Assembly (NCBI RefSeq): GCF_003326755.1
Contig: NZ_JPWH01000002.1
Location: forward strand, 62,001-126,000
Length of the DNA: 64,000 bases
Direction: 5' to 3'
Source: Thalassospira profundimaris
GTDB lineage: Bacteria > Pseudomonadota > Alphaproteobacteria > Rhodospirillales > Thalassospiraceae
Shown here piece after piece: positions 35,385-44,084 of the stretch. Under the pieces are notes generated by a model. The model did not search any database and had not been told where the DNA came from. It was given only the letters and a program-made list of their open reading frames with translations. The number at the start of each line of letters is the position of its first letter. Position 1 is the first letter of the stretch. Both the position numbers and the translations under genes were made by a program.

Positions 35385-37238
35385 ATGCCTGGCAAATTTG
35401 CGGTCCGGTATTCGGTGATAGGTGCGCTGCTGGTGGCGGTCTTTTTCCTTGTGCCTGTGGGGCAGGTCCTGGCCGTGGTGCCGGATGCGGCGACCGGTGT
35501 GACGGGGGCCGGTGACGTGGTGGCACCCAAAACCGAAACCCTGCGTACAGGCTGGATGACCATTCAATTGCTGGGCGGGCTGGCGCTGTTTTTATATGGC
35601 ATGGACCATCTTGCCGGGGCGTTGCGCGTGCTCGCCGGGTCCAAGTTGCGGCTGTTTTTGGGCAAAATGACGCGCAACCGTTTTGTTGCCGTGTTTTCCG
35701 GCGCGGTGATTACGGCTTTGTTGCAATCCTCCTCGGTGACAACGGTTTTGGTGGTGGGGTTTGTTTCGGCCGGTTTGATGACCCTGACCCAGTCGATTGC
35801 CGTCATCATGGGGGCCAATATTGGCAGTACGTTAACGGCACAGATCATTGCGTTTCAGATTAATGCGATTGCGCCGGTTTTGATTGCGGCCGGTTTTGCC
35901 GCGATGTTTTTTATTTCGATTGAACGATGGTCGCAAATGGGCCGGGCGGTGCTGGGCCTGGGGTTGTTGTTTTTTGGTATGGGCATGATGGGCGATGCGA
36001 TGGAACCGTTGCGCCATTATGAACCGTTCATTGCCGTAATGGCACAAATGACCAATCCCGTACTGGGTATTGCCATTGCCGCGCTTTTTACTGCCCTGGT
36101 GCAGTCCAGTGCGGCGACAACCGGGATTGTCATTGTGCTGGCCGGGCAGGGCCTGTTGGGGCTGGATGCGGGCATTGCCCTTATTTTCGGGGCCAATATC
36201 GGCACCTGTGTCACCGCCCTTTTGGGCACGATTGGCAAAAACCGCGACGCCTTGCGCACGGCGGTGGCCCATGTTTTCTTTAACGTTTTTGGTGTTCTGA
36301 TCTGGTTGCCGTTTATTCCGGTCCTGGCCGACATTGTGCACGATATTACCCCGAATTACAGCGGCACGGGCAAGGCTGATATTGCCCGTGAAATTGCAAA
36401 TGCGCATAGCATTTTCAACATTCTCAATGTTGTGCTTATGGTTGGTTTTGTGCCGCTGATTGCACGTCTGATCAACCGCCTGGTACCTGACCGCAAGGAT
36501 GCCGGGGCGATTGCCGATATGCGCCCCAAATACCTCAATAACGATATGATCCATACCCCGGCAGCGGCCCTGGTGGTGATGAAACAGGAAGTGCTGCATA
36601 TGGGCGAAATTGTTCGGGCAATGGCAAAGCAGGGCCATCATTGCCTGGTCCAGCATGATCCGCGCCACTTGCAGGGGATTGCTGCGCAGGATGACGGGGT
36701 GGATGGCCTGCAAGAGGCGATTGTTGCCTATGCCGCGCGCCTGCGCCACCAGGATGCAGCACCAACCGACCGCGCCAGGCTAGAGGAACTGGTGGCGGTT
36801 GCCAATAACCTGGAAGCCATTGGTGATATTGTCAGCAAGGAACTGGTCGAGCTGTTTACCCGCCTGACCCGCCTGGGCCGGGAACCGGACAATGAAACGA
36901 CCGATGCCCTGTTGGGACTGTATCGGGATGCGGAAACGGCGTTGCAGGCATCTTTGCGCGCCCTGGCAGACGAAGACGGGGCCCGTGCCGAAGCCCTGAT
37001 CGCCGGGAAAGCCGCCTTTAGCGCCCGACTGGACCAGTTGCAATTGGCGATTGCCGAAAAGGTCGGCAATAGTGCCGAGGATGTGAAACTTTACCGACTG
37101 GAAATTTCGGTGATTGAACGCATCCACCGTTTGTTTACCCGCACCCGGCGCATTGCGCGTAACACCCTGCATTTGGCGCAAAATGCCGCCAGTCTTTCCG
37201 GTCCGGCGGCAACAAACAGCACGGATGGGGTGAAATAG
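35385..37238 (+). CDS. Na/Pi cotransporter family protein with PhoU-like tail
   Basis: This 617-residue membrane protein has an N-terminal signal-like helix, then two repeated Na/Pi cotransport blocks with L-L-Q-S-S-S-V-T-T-V and L-V-Q-S-S-A-A-T-T-G as the paired QSS motifs. Hydrophobic helices run to about residue 365, followed by a soluble helical PhoU-like domain. It is thought to move phosphate with sodium. The ATG has only GGAT about ten bases upstream, so the start is less certain. It stands between terminator and convergent GNAT gene. Confidence 0.88.
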   Translation: MPGKFAVRYSVIGALLVAVFFLVPVGQVLAVVPDAATGVTGAGDVVAPKTETLRTGWMTIQLLGGLALFLYGMDHLAGALRVLAGSKLRLFLGKMTRNRFVAVFSGAVITALLQSSSVTTVLVVGFVSAGLMTLTQSIAVIMGANIGSTLTAQIIAFQINAIAPVLIAAGFAAMFFISIERWSQMGRAVLGLGLLFFGMGMMGDAMEPLRHYEPFIAVMAQMTNPVLGIAIAALFTALVQSSAATTGIVIVLAGQGLLGLDAGIALIFGANIGTCVTALLGTIGKNRDALRTAVAHVFFNVFGVLIWLPFIPVLADIVHDITPNYSGTGKADIAREIANAHSIFNILNVVLMVGFVPLIARLINRLVPDRKDAGAIADMRPKYLNNDMIHTPAAALVVMKQEVLHMGEIVRAMAKQGHHCLVQHDPRHLQGIAAQDDGVDGLQEAIVAYAARLRHQDAAPTDRARLEELVAVANNLEAIGDIVSKELVELFTRLTRLGREPDNETTDALLGLYRDAETALQASLRALADEDGARAEALIAGKAAFSARLDQLQLAIAEKVGNSAEDVKLYRLEISVIERIHRLFTRTRRIARNTLHLAQNAASLSGPAATNSTDGVK

Positions 37239-37264
37239 CGTGATTGGCCTCGTTCGCGGTGCCT

Positions 37265-37756
37265 TCATTCTCCGGCTTTGGCGGTTGGCGGGGCAAAGGC
37301 GTCGCCGCGTTCTGCCGGGGCGGTGTCGATATCCTTTTGCATGACGGTGACATCAAGGGCGCGATAGCCCAGATGTTTGTAGAAATCCTGCACCTTGCCG
37401 TTTTCTGAACGCACCATAAGCTGCATGCGCCAGACACCATGTTCGCGCAGCCAGTTTTCGCCCTGGCGCATCAGGCGGCGACCCAGGCCGCTTTTCTGGT
37501 GGCATTTTGCCACCGCCAGATAATAAATCCAACCGCGATGGCCGTCATGGCCCATCATTACGGTGCCAACAATCACGCCATTGACGTCTTCCCATACCAG
37601 CAGGGTGGCATTGTCCGCGCTGATGGCAAAGGAAATGTCCCAGGCGGGTGGATTGTAGGGGCGATACAGACCGGTTTCCTGCCAAAGGGCAGTGATGGCC
37701 GGAATATCATCCAGCAATGCGCTTCTGGGGTGGGCGCTGATTTCGGTGGCTGTCAT
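37265..37756 (-). CDS. GNAT family acetyltransferase (YpeA-like)
   Basis: This 163-residue acetyltransferase has the acetyl-CoA loop L-A-V-A-K-C-H-Q-K-S-G-L-G-R-R-L-M (Q/R-x-x-G-x-G/A) and F-Y-K-H-L-G-Y at the end, and N-P-P-A-W-D-I near residue 35 as in YpeA. The substrate is unknown. AGGA precedes the ATG. It is downstream of, but separated by a terminator from, the secreted repeat protein. Confidence 0.86.
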   Translation of the reverse strand: MTATEISAHPRSALLDDIPAITALWQETGLYRPYNPPAWDISFAISADNATLLVWEDVNGVIVGTVMMGHDGHRGWIYYLAVAKCHQKSGLGRRLMRQGENWLREHGVWRMQLMVRSENGKVQDFYKHLGYRALDVTVMQKDIDTAPAERGDAFAPPTAKAGE

Positions 37757-37828
37757 GGTTTTATCCTATAAAAAAGAGAGGATTAGCCAAAATTCCCCGC
37801 CCGTCAACACCCGCTGGGATGAGGGGTG

Positions 37829-37862
37829 TAAAAATGGCCCCGCTATTGACGGAGCCATTTAA
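37829..37862 (-). terminator. Terminator of the secreted repeat protein gene
   Basis: AAATGGC (37832-37838) and GCCATTT (37854-37860) with additional inner pairs form a stem; on the minus strand it is followed by TTTTT. A second small stem, ACACCC/GGGTGT at 37807-37829, adjoins it. Confidence 0.75.
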
Positions 37863-37940
37863 AGGAAAGATTAGAGATCGTTGGTGGGGTAATATGCAGC
37901 CTGAGTAAAAACCGAACGGGATTTTACTGTGGCGCGTTTT

Positions 37941-38705
37941 TTACATTGGGTTTGGTCCTGCAGCCGGTCCCTGACGGGGAGCATTCTGCGGACCAGTGCC
38001 GGGTCCAAATCCCGGCCCGAAAATAGGACCACCATCAATCGGGCGGGCGGTGACACTGCTGAGTTCCACTTCGCGCACAATATCCCCCTTTTTGTTGGTA
38101 ATGGTCGCCATATAGGTGCCCCGGTCGGTTTGGGTCAGCTTGTTCAGGGTCAAATTTCCGTTGCCCCGCATGATAATGGTGGCCTGGACCAGGGTATTCA
38201 TTTGCGCGGCATTATATTTGCGATCAAAACGGTCCTGGCGGTCGGGTTTGCCGATCATGCGGCGCAATTCGCGAAATTCCTTGCGTGCGGGGTGCCCGCT
38301 ATAGGCATCCATTGTGATATTTTCGACCAAATCGCCATTGGCATTGAGCAGCGGAAGGGTAATTTCCCGGCCATTCTGGCTGGTTTTCGCCACTCCGGTT
38401 TTAAGGTCAATATTGCCGTGACGCAGCAGCATGGCATCAACAAGCAGGCGGGCTTCGTCGGTTGTCAGTGGCGTGTTGCGCATCCTCATTGCCTGTTTGG
38501 GGCCGGGGCGGCCATCCGGGCCTTTTTGTCTGTCATATCCACCATGATGAAATTTGCCACCCTGGCAGTCACCAGGCACGCCATCGCGGAAATCGCGGCG
38601 CATTTCATCGGGGCGGGTTTGTGCCAGGGCCGATACGGCCGGCACAACACCCAGTGTGGTGGCGATAATGGCAGCAGTCATCATCAGTTTGCGGGTCGTG
38701 TTCAT
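37941..38705 (-). CDS. Secreted protein with two internal repeats
   Basis: I do not recognise a named family. The 254-residue protein has a signal peptide (M-N-T-T-R-K-L-M-M-T-A-A then a hydrophobic core and A-L-A cleavage). Then comes a Gly/His/Asp-rich linker and two units of about 50 residues that align by eye: L-L-R-H-G-N-I-D-L ... N-G-D-L-V-E-N-I and I-M-R-G-N-G-N-L-T-L ... K-G-D-I-V-R-E-V. The tail is Gly/Pro-rich. ATG 38705 has GAGGA upstream, so a much longer reading frame is rejected. It is divergent from the two-component system and likely its target or signal partner. Confidence 0.75.
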   Translation of the reverse strand: MNTTRKLMMTAAIIATTLGVVPAVSALAQTRPDEMRRDFRDGVPGDCQGGKFHHGGYDRQKGPDGRPGPKQAMRMRNTPLTTDEARLLVDAMLLRHGNIDLKTGVAKTSQNGREITLPLLNANGDLVENITMDAYSGHPARKEFRELRRMIGKPDRQDRFDRKYNAAQMNTLVQATIIMRGNGNLTLNKLTQTDRGTYMATITNKKGDIVREVELSSVTARPIDGGPIFGPGFGPGTGPQNAPRQGPAAGPNPM

Positions 38706-38792
38706 GTTATCCTCGTGGGTTGGGGGAACCGTTTGACAAGGACATCTAAGCGTAAATTTGTCGCGAAATGATCCCGGCGGGCGGGGAAAATG

Positions 38793-38831
38793 GTCGCAGA
38801 CTGTCGCAGTTTCCGGTTTTGCGACAGTCTG
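38793..38831. promoter_or_regulatory. Candidate response-regulator binding site
   Basis: GTCGCAG occurs at 38793 and 38803, a 10-base phase typical of OmpR-family direct repeats. The segment CAGACTGTCGCA (38797-38808) is also perfectly inverted at 38820-38831 with an 11-base centre. It lies in the divergent gap between the secreted-protein and response-regulator genes. Confidence 0.6.
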
Positions 38832-38912
38832 ATACAAATTGGCAGTTATCGCCAAAGCGCCTGTTGCGCTAAGTTTGTAACCATCATGCCACCAACAGCA
38901 GGACAGAACCGC

Positions 38913-39638
38913 ATGTCGGATACGGCACATATTCTGGTTGTCGACGATCATCGTGATATTCGTGACCTGATCGGTCGTTATTTGCGCCAGCATGGCTATC
39001 GCGTCAGTCTGGCGGCGGATGGCCGTGAAATGCGCAAATTGCTGGCCGACGAGATTATGCCGGATCTTGTGGTGCTTGATGTGATGATGCCCGGTGAGGA
39101 CGGGCTGAGTTTGTGCCGCTGGCTGCGCGAAAGCCAGGATATTCCCGTGATTATGCTTACCGCCCTGGGCGAGGAAACCGATCGTATCGTTGGTCTTGAA
39201 ATGGGGGCGGATGATTATTTGGCAAAGCCGTTTAACCCGCGCGAGCTTCTGGCACGCATCAAGGCGGTGTTGCGCCGGGCGCAAAGCCTGCCAACCGGGC
39301 GCAAACGGCCGCTTGCGGGTGGCGAAGTGGTTTTTGATCGCTGGATCCTGGATCGCAACCGGCATGAATTGCGCAATGATGAAGATATGGTCATGCCGTT
39401 AAGTGCGGGTGAGTTTGCCCTGTTAAATGCGTTTGTAGAACATCCGCGCATGGTGTTAACCCGTGACCAATTGCTTGATATTACCAAGGGGCGTGAAGCC
39501 GCCCCCTTTGATCGCAGCATTGATAACCAGGTCAGTCGTCTGCGCAAGAAGATCGAGCCGGACCCGAAAAACCCCGTGATCATCAAAACCGTTTGGGGCG
39601 GGGGCTATATGTTAACCGTGGATGCGGTATCGCAATGA
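38913..39638 (+). CDS. OmpR-family response regulator
   Basis: This 241-residue regulator has a receiver domain with D-D at 11-12 and phospho-acceptor Asp56 in V-V-L-D-V-M-M-P-G-E-D-G, K in L-A-K-P-F-N-P-R-E-L-L, and a winged-helix DNA-binding domain (R-D-Q-L-L-D-I-T-K-G-R, S-R-L-R-K-K-I-E-P-D-P). ATG 38913 is chosen with AGGA nine bases upstream; earlier in-frame codons lie in the operator region. It overlaps the histidine kinase by ATGA, so the pair is co-translated. Confidence 0.92.
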   Translation: MSDTAHILVVDDHRDIRDLIGRYLRQHGYRVSLAADGREMRKLLADEIMPDLVVLDVMMPGEDGLSLCRWLRESQDIPVIMLTALGEETDRIVGLEMGADDYLAKPFNPRELLARIKAVLRRAQSLPTGRKRPLAGGEVVFDRWILDRNRHELRNDEDMVMPLSAGEFALLNAFVEHPRMVLTRDQLLDITKGREAAPFDRSIDNQVSRLRKKIEPDPKNPVIIKTVWGGGYMLTVDAVSQ

Positions 39639-41305
39639 AGCATTTTTGGGTGCGCCTGTGGCCACGAACGCTGGCTGCCCAGTTGATTGCGTTATTACTG
39701 GGCGCGGTTGTATTGACCCATGTGGTCTTGGCCGTGTTGCTGGCCGAGGAACGCCAGGATGCGGTATTGTCGGAACGGCGTGGCGGCGCGCTGGCGCGTG
39801 TGGCAGCGATTTCGCGCATTTTATCAACCACCCCGCGCGAAAACTGGCGCGATGTATTGCGCGTGGCGCAAAGCCCGCAAATTCAGTTGCGGTTGCTCAA
39901 TACGCCGGTGGATTATGGTGAAACATCCGATGTGACGCGCTTGCTGACAGAGCGGATCAACGCGTCACTGGGAAATCCGCCGGTATCGGCCCAGGTCAGT
40001 TTTTTATCAGAAAATGAGTGTCGGCGTGAACGCGACAAGGAAGAAAAACGCCAGCACGACTTGCAAGACAAACGCGACCGGCATCACAAGGATAATGACG
40101 GCGATCTGAAGCGCAAACCGCATCGTTTTTTTGGCAATATTTCTTGTGATGGTCCGCCGGTTATGGGCGTTGCCGTGCCGGTTTTTGGTGGGCCTCCCCC
40201 GCCGCCTGTGTCACCTGCACCAAAGGACACAGCGCCCGATGGTGGCGCCGGTCGCCCGGCTGCCAGCACCGCAGCCCGCCCCTTGCCTGTGTCACCGCCT
40301 GTTCCCGATGTGGCGCAGGATAGGGACGGAGCACCGGCGGAAATGCGTGGCGAATTTGCCCTGCCGCCGCATCTTTTGACAAAAACAAGCACGCCAGTAG
40401 CGTGGCTTGATGCGCGCATTAATAATTTTTCGCCGCCGCCCTGGGTTGTTTTTCAGAGTTTGCTGCGGGTGGGATTATCGGCCATCCTGATTGGCATTAT
40501 CGCGTTTTTTGTTGCCCGGCGGATAACCCGGCCGTGGAAGGCGCTGGCTGTTGCCGCCGACCGGGTGGGGCGCGGGGATTTCCCCGAACCGGTTTCGGAA
40601 AGCGGGCCGCTTGAAATTCGTCATGCGGCGCGGGCCTTTAACCGCATGACCGCGCGTTTGCGGCGTTTTGTTGAAGACCGCACCCGGATGCTGGCCGCGA
40701 TTTCACATGATCTGCGGACACCCATTACCAGTTTGCGCCTGCGGGCCGAATTTGTTGAAGATCCGGAAAATCGGCGTAAGATTATCGAAACGTTAAACGA
40801 GATGGAGCAAATGGTGGCGGCCGCCATGACATTTGCCCGCGAAGAAACAGCAGACGAGAAAACCCGCAAGATTGATGTGGTCGCCCTTGTGGAGGCCAGT
40901 TGTGCCGACCTTGAAGAAACCGGACATCCGGTTACATTTGAAACCAGACTTGAACATTTTTCCTATGCCTGCCGACCCCTGTCGATCAAGCGGGCCTTGG
41001 GCAACCTGCTGGCGAATGGCCTGGCCTACGGTGAAAATGTTTTTGTAACCGTGACACGGGCCGATGATGGTGGCCTGTGGATTGATGTCAGTGACGACGG
41101 GCCGGGTATCCCTGTTGATCAGCGTGACCGGGTATTTGAGCCGTTTTTCAGGTTGGAGCAATCGCGCAATCAGGAAACCGGGGGGATTGGTTTGGGTTTG
41201 GCCATTGCCCGTACCGCCATTCGTGCACATGGTGGCGAAATCTATCTGGAAGATGCGCCGCAGGGTGGTTTGAGGGCCCGGATTTATCTGCCTGCTCCGG
41301 TTTAA
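39635..41305 (+). CDS. Sensor histidine kinase (EnvZ-like layout)
   Basis: This 556-residue kinase begins with TM1 at about 12-37. A long periplasmic domain contains a highly charged stretch near residues 130-165 (R-R-E-R-D-K-E-E-K-R-Q-H) and a Pro/Ala-rich stretch near 185-245. TM2 and HAMP follow, then HisKA with His358 in A-I-S-H-D-L-R-T-P-I-T-S, and HATPase with N-L-L-A-N-G and D-D-G-P-G-I-P. The start ATG 39635 overlaps the regulator stop. The unusual sensor insert is not a domain I can name; charged and His residues could bind cations. Confidence 0.9.
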   Translation: MKHFWVRLWPRTLAAQLIALLLGAVVLTHVVLAVLLAEERQDAVLSERRGGALARVAAISRILSTTPRENWRDVLRVAQSPQIQLRLLNTPVDYGETSDVTRLLTERINASLGNPPVSAQVSFLSENECRRERDKEEKRQHDLQDKRDRHHKDNDGDLKRKPHRFFGNISCDGPPVMGVAVPVFGGPPPPPVSPAPKDTAPDGGAGRPAASTAARPLPVSPPVPDVAQDRDGAPAEMRGEFALPPHLLTKTSTPVAWLDARINNFSPPPWVVFQSLLRVGLSAILIGIIAFFVARRITRPWKALAVAADRVGRGDFPEPVSESGPLEIRHAARAFNRMTARLRRFVEDRTRMLAAISHDLRTPITSLRLRAEFVEDPENRRKIIETLNEMEQMVAAAMTFAREETADEKTRKIDVVALVEASCADLEETGHPVTFETRLEHFSYACRPLSIKRALGNLLANGLAYGENVFVTVTRADDGGLWIDVSDDGPGIPVDQRDRVFEPFFRLEQSRNQETGGIGLGLAIARTAIRAHGGEIYLEDAPQGGLRARIYLPAPV

Positions 41306-41428
41306 GGATCGGGGTTTTCCGGTTTCGCATGGCAGCTATTCTTTTTTGAATTTTTGATTGCGCTTTGGGGTGTTTCGACCATTTAACCAGTGTAACAAAA
41401 ATGAAAACAAGCAGGACGGAGCGTGCGA

Positions 41429-42733
41429 ATGGCGCAGCAGAGCAAACAGCCAGGGAATGTGACCGCATTACCCGGAACAAATTCGGCCCTTTCGGGCGGT
41501 GGATTTGTGCGGTCAGTCAATGACTGGCTTATGGAAAGCGCCTTGCAGGATACCGATATTGACGAGGTGATTTCAGGTATGGTGTCGCGGCTGGTGGCCG
41601 CCGGATTGCCGATTGACCGCGTTATGGTCGGTTTTAAAACCCTTCATCCGCTGTATGAAGGGGTTAGTTATATCTGGTCCAAGCCAAACGGGCAGGTTGC
41701 ACGCTCGTTTCATTTGGGGGTGCGTGAAAACAATCCGGACTGGAATGCCAGCCCGATGAAATGGATGATCGAAAATGGCGTGACGTTTCTGCGCCGTCAT
41801 TTGATCGGCCCCGGCGCGATTCTTGATTTTCCGGTTTTGAAGACATTTCGGGAGCAAAACGGCACGGATTATCTGGCACTGGTGACGCCCTTTGTGACGG
41901 ACCGGGATAGCGAACTGGGCGAAAACCGGATTTTCATGACCTATTTGACCAGTCGTCCCAGTGGTTTTACCGACGAAGATTTGGCTATTCTTTCCGCCAT
42001 TCAGCGCCGTTTTGCCGTGACGTGCAAAATGCGCATAATGCACGATGAAACCAAAACCATACTGGAAACCTATTTGGGGTCGGATGCCGGGCATCGGGTG
42101 CGTAATGGTCAGATCAAACTGGGTGACAGCACCAAAACCCGGGCCGTCATCTGGTTTTCGGACATGCGCAATTCAACGGCAATGGCCGCCCATGTGGGTG
42201 ATGATGCGTTTTTGGAGCAGATGAACGCCTTTTTTGCGGCAACGGCGGGTGCTGTTTTGCGGCATGGCGGGCAGGTGTTACGCTATATCGGGGATGCCAC
42301 CCTGGCGATTTTTCCGATCCGCGATGACGAAGGGGATCTGGAGCAGGCCTGTCATGCGGCCCTGTATGCCGCGGCCGAAGCCCAGATGAATATTGAAACC
42401 CTTAATCGCAACCGGGCGGAAAAAGATTTGCCCGAATTTGACTATGGCCTGGGAATGCACGTTGGTGATGTTGTTTATGGCAATGTCGGCGTGCAGGAAC
42501 GTGTGGACTTTACCGTGGTTGGGCGTGCCGCGAACGAGGCCTCGCGCATTGAAAAACTGACCAAGCAGCTTGGCAAGCGGGTTTTGGTGAGCGCACCTGT
42601 CGCAAGATTTATTTCCTGCCCTACCGAGAATATTGGCGAGTATGAATTGCAGGGTACCGGTACACGGCTAAGCCTCTATGCTCCTGATTTTAGCGAGGCG
42701 TGCCAGCGGTTGGAGCTTTTGCGTGCCGGTTGA
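41429..42733 (+). CDS. Class III adenylate/guanylate cyclase
   Basis: This 434-residue protein has no membrane helix. The first 230 residues form an uncharacterised sensor-like region (with S-V-N-D-W-L-M-E-S-A-L and I-D-R-V-M-V-G-F-K-T-L-H-P). The catalytic domain follows with metal-binding Asp residues in V-I-W-F-S-D-M-R-N-S-T and Y-I-G-D-A-T-L-A-I-F, then G-M-H-V-G-D-V-V-Y-G-N-V-G and V-V-G-R-A-A-N-E-A-S-R-I. It likely makes cAMP. ATG 41429 is favoured (GGAG seven bases before it) over in-frame GTG 41423. Confidence 0.88.
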   Translation: MAQQSKQPGNVTALPGTNSALSGGGFVRSVNDWLMESALQDTDIDEVISGMVSRLVAAGLPIDRVMVGFKTLHPLYEGVSYIWSKPNGQVARSFHLGVRENNPDWNASPMKWMIENGVTFLRRHLIGPGAILDFPVLKTFREQNGTDYLALVTPFVTDRDSELGENRIFMTYLTSRPSGFTDEDLAILSAIQRRFAVTCKMRIMHDETKTILETYLGSDAGHRVRNGQIKLGDSTKTRAVIWFSDMRNSTAMAAHVGDDAFLEQMNAFFAATAGAVLRHGGQVLRYIGDATLAIFPIRDDEGDLEQACHAALYAAAEAQMNIETLNRNRAEKDLPEFDYGLGMHVGDVVYGNVGVQERVDFTVVGRAANEASRIEKLTKQLGKRVLVSAPVARFISCPTENIGEYELQGTGTRLSLYAPDFSEACQRLELLRAG

Positions 42734-42769
42734 CCGACACTATCCCTCAAGCAAAGTTGACATGTGTTA

Positions 42770-42805
42770 AATAAATGGCGGCGGGGCAACCTGCCGCCAC
42801 TTATT
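42770..42805. terminator. Bidirectional terminator between cyclase and sigma factor
   Basis: AATAAATGGCGGC (42771-42782 region) and GCCGCCACTTATT (42793-42805) pair with one mismatch around a 10-base loop; T-runs are present on both strands (ATTTTG and ATTTAA). Confidence 0.75.
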
Positions 42806-42854
42806 TTGTGTGTTTTTGCGGTTTGTCCGTGTGATGTGTCGGGGCGACAACCTT

Positions 42855-44081
42855 TTAGCGTATATCGCATCCTTTCAAATGATCACGGGCAAGCTGCACC
42901 CGTTTACGCACGGCGCAATTGGTCAGGCCCAGATTTTCGGCAATTTCGTCATAGGTCTGATCTTGCACGCAGCGCATTAACAACGGACGGCGCAGTTTTT
43001 CCGGCAGATCGGATAGGGCGCGTTCCAGATTGTCGAACATTTCGCCGGTCAGGGCATTCTGTTCCGGTGTTGCGACGTCCCGGCGCGAGATGCTGGGCAG
43101 GGAGTCATCTTCGCTATTATGCGCGTCTTCATGATATTCGGCTTTGCGACGGTTTTGGCGGTGCAAATCGATGCAGGCATTGTGCACAATGCGTGACAGC
43201 CAGGCACGGTGGTTGCGGATCTCATCCATCGAGTCTTCAAATTTCACCGATGCCTTGATCATCGCTTCGGAAAGAGCATCTTGCGCATCATCCATGTTCC
43301 CCGACATCAGTTTCAGGCATTGGCGTAGCAGGTTGTCGCGCTGGGCAATCCACAAAGGCCAGAAATTTGGCGCCATTGTTGCGGCATAGTTTTGGGGAGC
43401 ATGATCTGGCTGTGCATCGGCGTGTTCTGCTGATTTGCTGGCTTCTGGACCGGCCAACAGCCTTGTGGGGGTGTCTGGCGTGGCTGGAATAGAAGGTTTT
43501 GATCCAGATTTATATCTTCTGTCAGATGGATGTGGCAGCAGGCCCGGGCTGATTGCGGTGGAAAAGGGATGATTATCAACCGCACAGGGACGTTGATATT
43601 GCCAATTGGCATCGAACTGGCCGGCCGACATGTGCCTGTTTTGCGGCAGGGCCCAGCTATTGGCCTGTATGTCGGGTGGTGTTGTATCCAGGCCGTCTCT
43701 GTCTGTGGACTTTTCAGGGGGGAGAGGTGCGAAGAGATACGCTGGCAATGTCGGCTCAGCGATTGTTTGGGGTGGTATAACCGTTTGGCACCCGGTGTTT
43801 GTTGTGGCCGCGGACGTAATATCGCGATGGAACGTCTCGCATGGGCGTGTCGGGGGCTCTTTCGCATTTATGGCTGGTTTGGGGGTATCTTTATTGTCTG
43901 CAATGCTGCGCCAGACGGCAAAAAGCGAATGCGATTGCATCTGGGCCGATGTGATGCAGGGATGCCCCTCATTGGTTGCATTCAGGGCGGAGTGCAACTG
44001 GCGTGCAGGTAAAATGTAATGAAGGGATGTTTCTTTTCCTGCCTGGTTAATGTTGATTTTATTGCGATAAATATTTCCCAC
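42855..44081 (-). CDS. Sigma-70 family (ECF-like) sigma factor with long N-terminal extension
   Basis: The last 170 residues are a sigma factor: region 2 (D-A-Q-D-A-L-S-E-A-M-I-K-A, N-H-R-A-W-L-S-R-I-V-H-N-A) and region 4 (L-P-E-K-L-R-R-P-L-L-M-R-C, T-Y-D-E-I-A-E-N-L-G-L-T). About 235 residues precede them, rich in Pro, Thr, Ala, Asn and His with no domain I know. GGGGAG stands seven bases before GTG 44081 (a second GTG is at 44084), while the internal ATG 43376 right before region 2 has no ribosome site. So the extension is probably translated. No anti-sigma gene is adjacent. Confidence 0.75.
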   Translation of the reverse strand: MGNIYRNKININQAGKETSLHYILPARQLHSALNATNEGHPCITSAQMQSHSLFAVWRSIADNKDTPKPAINAKEPPTRPCETFHRDITSAATTNTGCQTVIPPQTIAEPTLPAYLFAPLPPEKSTDRDGLDTTPPDIQANSWALPQNRHMSAGQFDANWQYQRPCAVDNHPFSTAISPGLLPHPSDRRYKSGSKPSIPATPDTPTRLLAGPEASKSAEHADAQPDHAPQNYAATMAPNFWPLWIAQRDNLLRQCLKLMSGNMDDAQDALSEAMIKASVKFEDSMDEIRNHRAWLSRIVHNACIDLHRQNRRKAEYHEDAHNSEDDSLPSISRRDVATPEQNALTGEMFDNLERALSDLPEKLRRPLLMRCVQDQTYDEIAENLGLTNCAVRKRVQLARDHLKGCDIR

Positions 44082-44084
44082 CAC

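Noticed and set aside
38706..39365. N-terminal extension of the secreted protein frame
   Set aside because: It would run through the divergent control region and into the response-regulator gene; ATG 38705 has its own ribosome site and begins a proper signal peptide.
43530..44019. Plus-strand open frames opposite the sigma-factor extension
   Set aside because: No ribosome sites, Cys/Trp-rich translations and no known domain; the minus frame has a strong start site.
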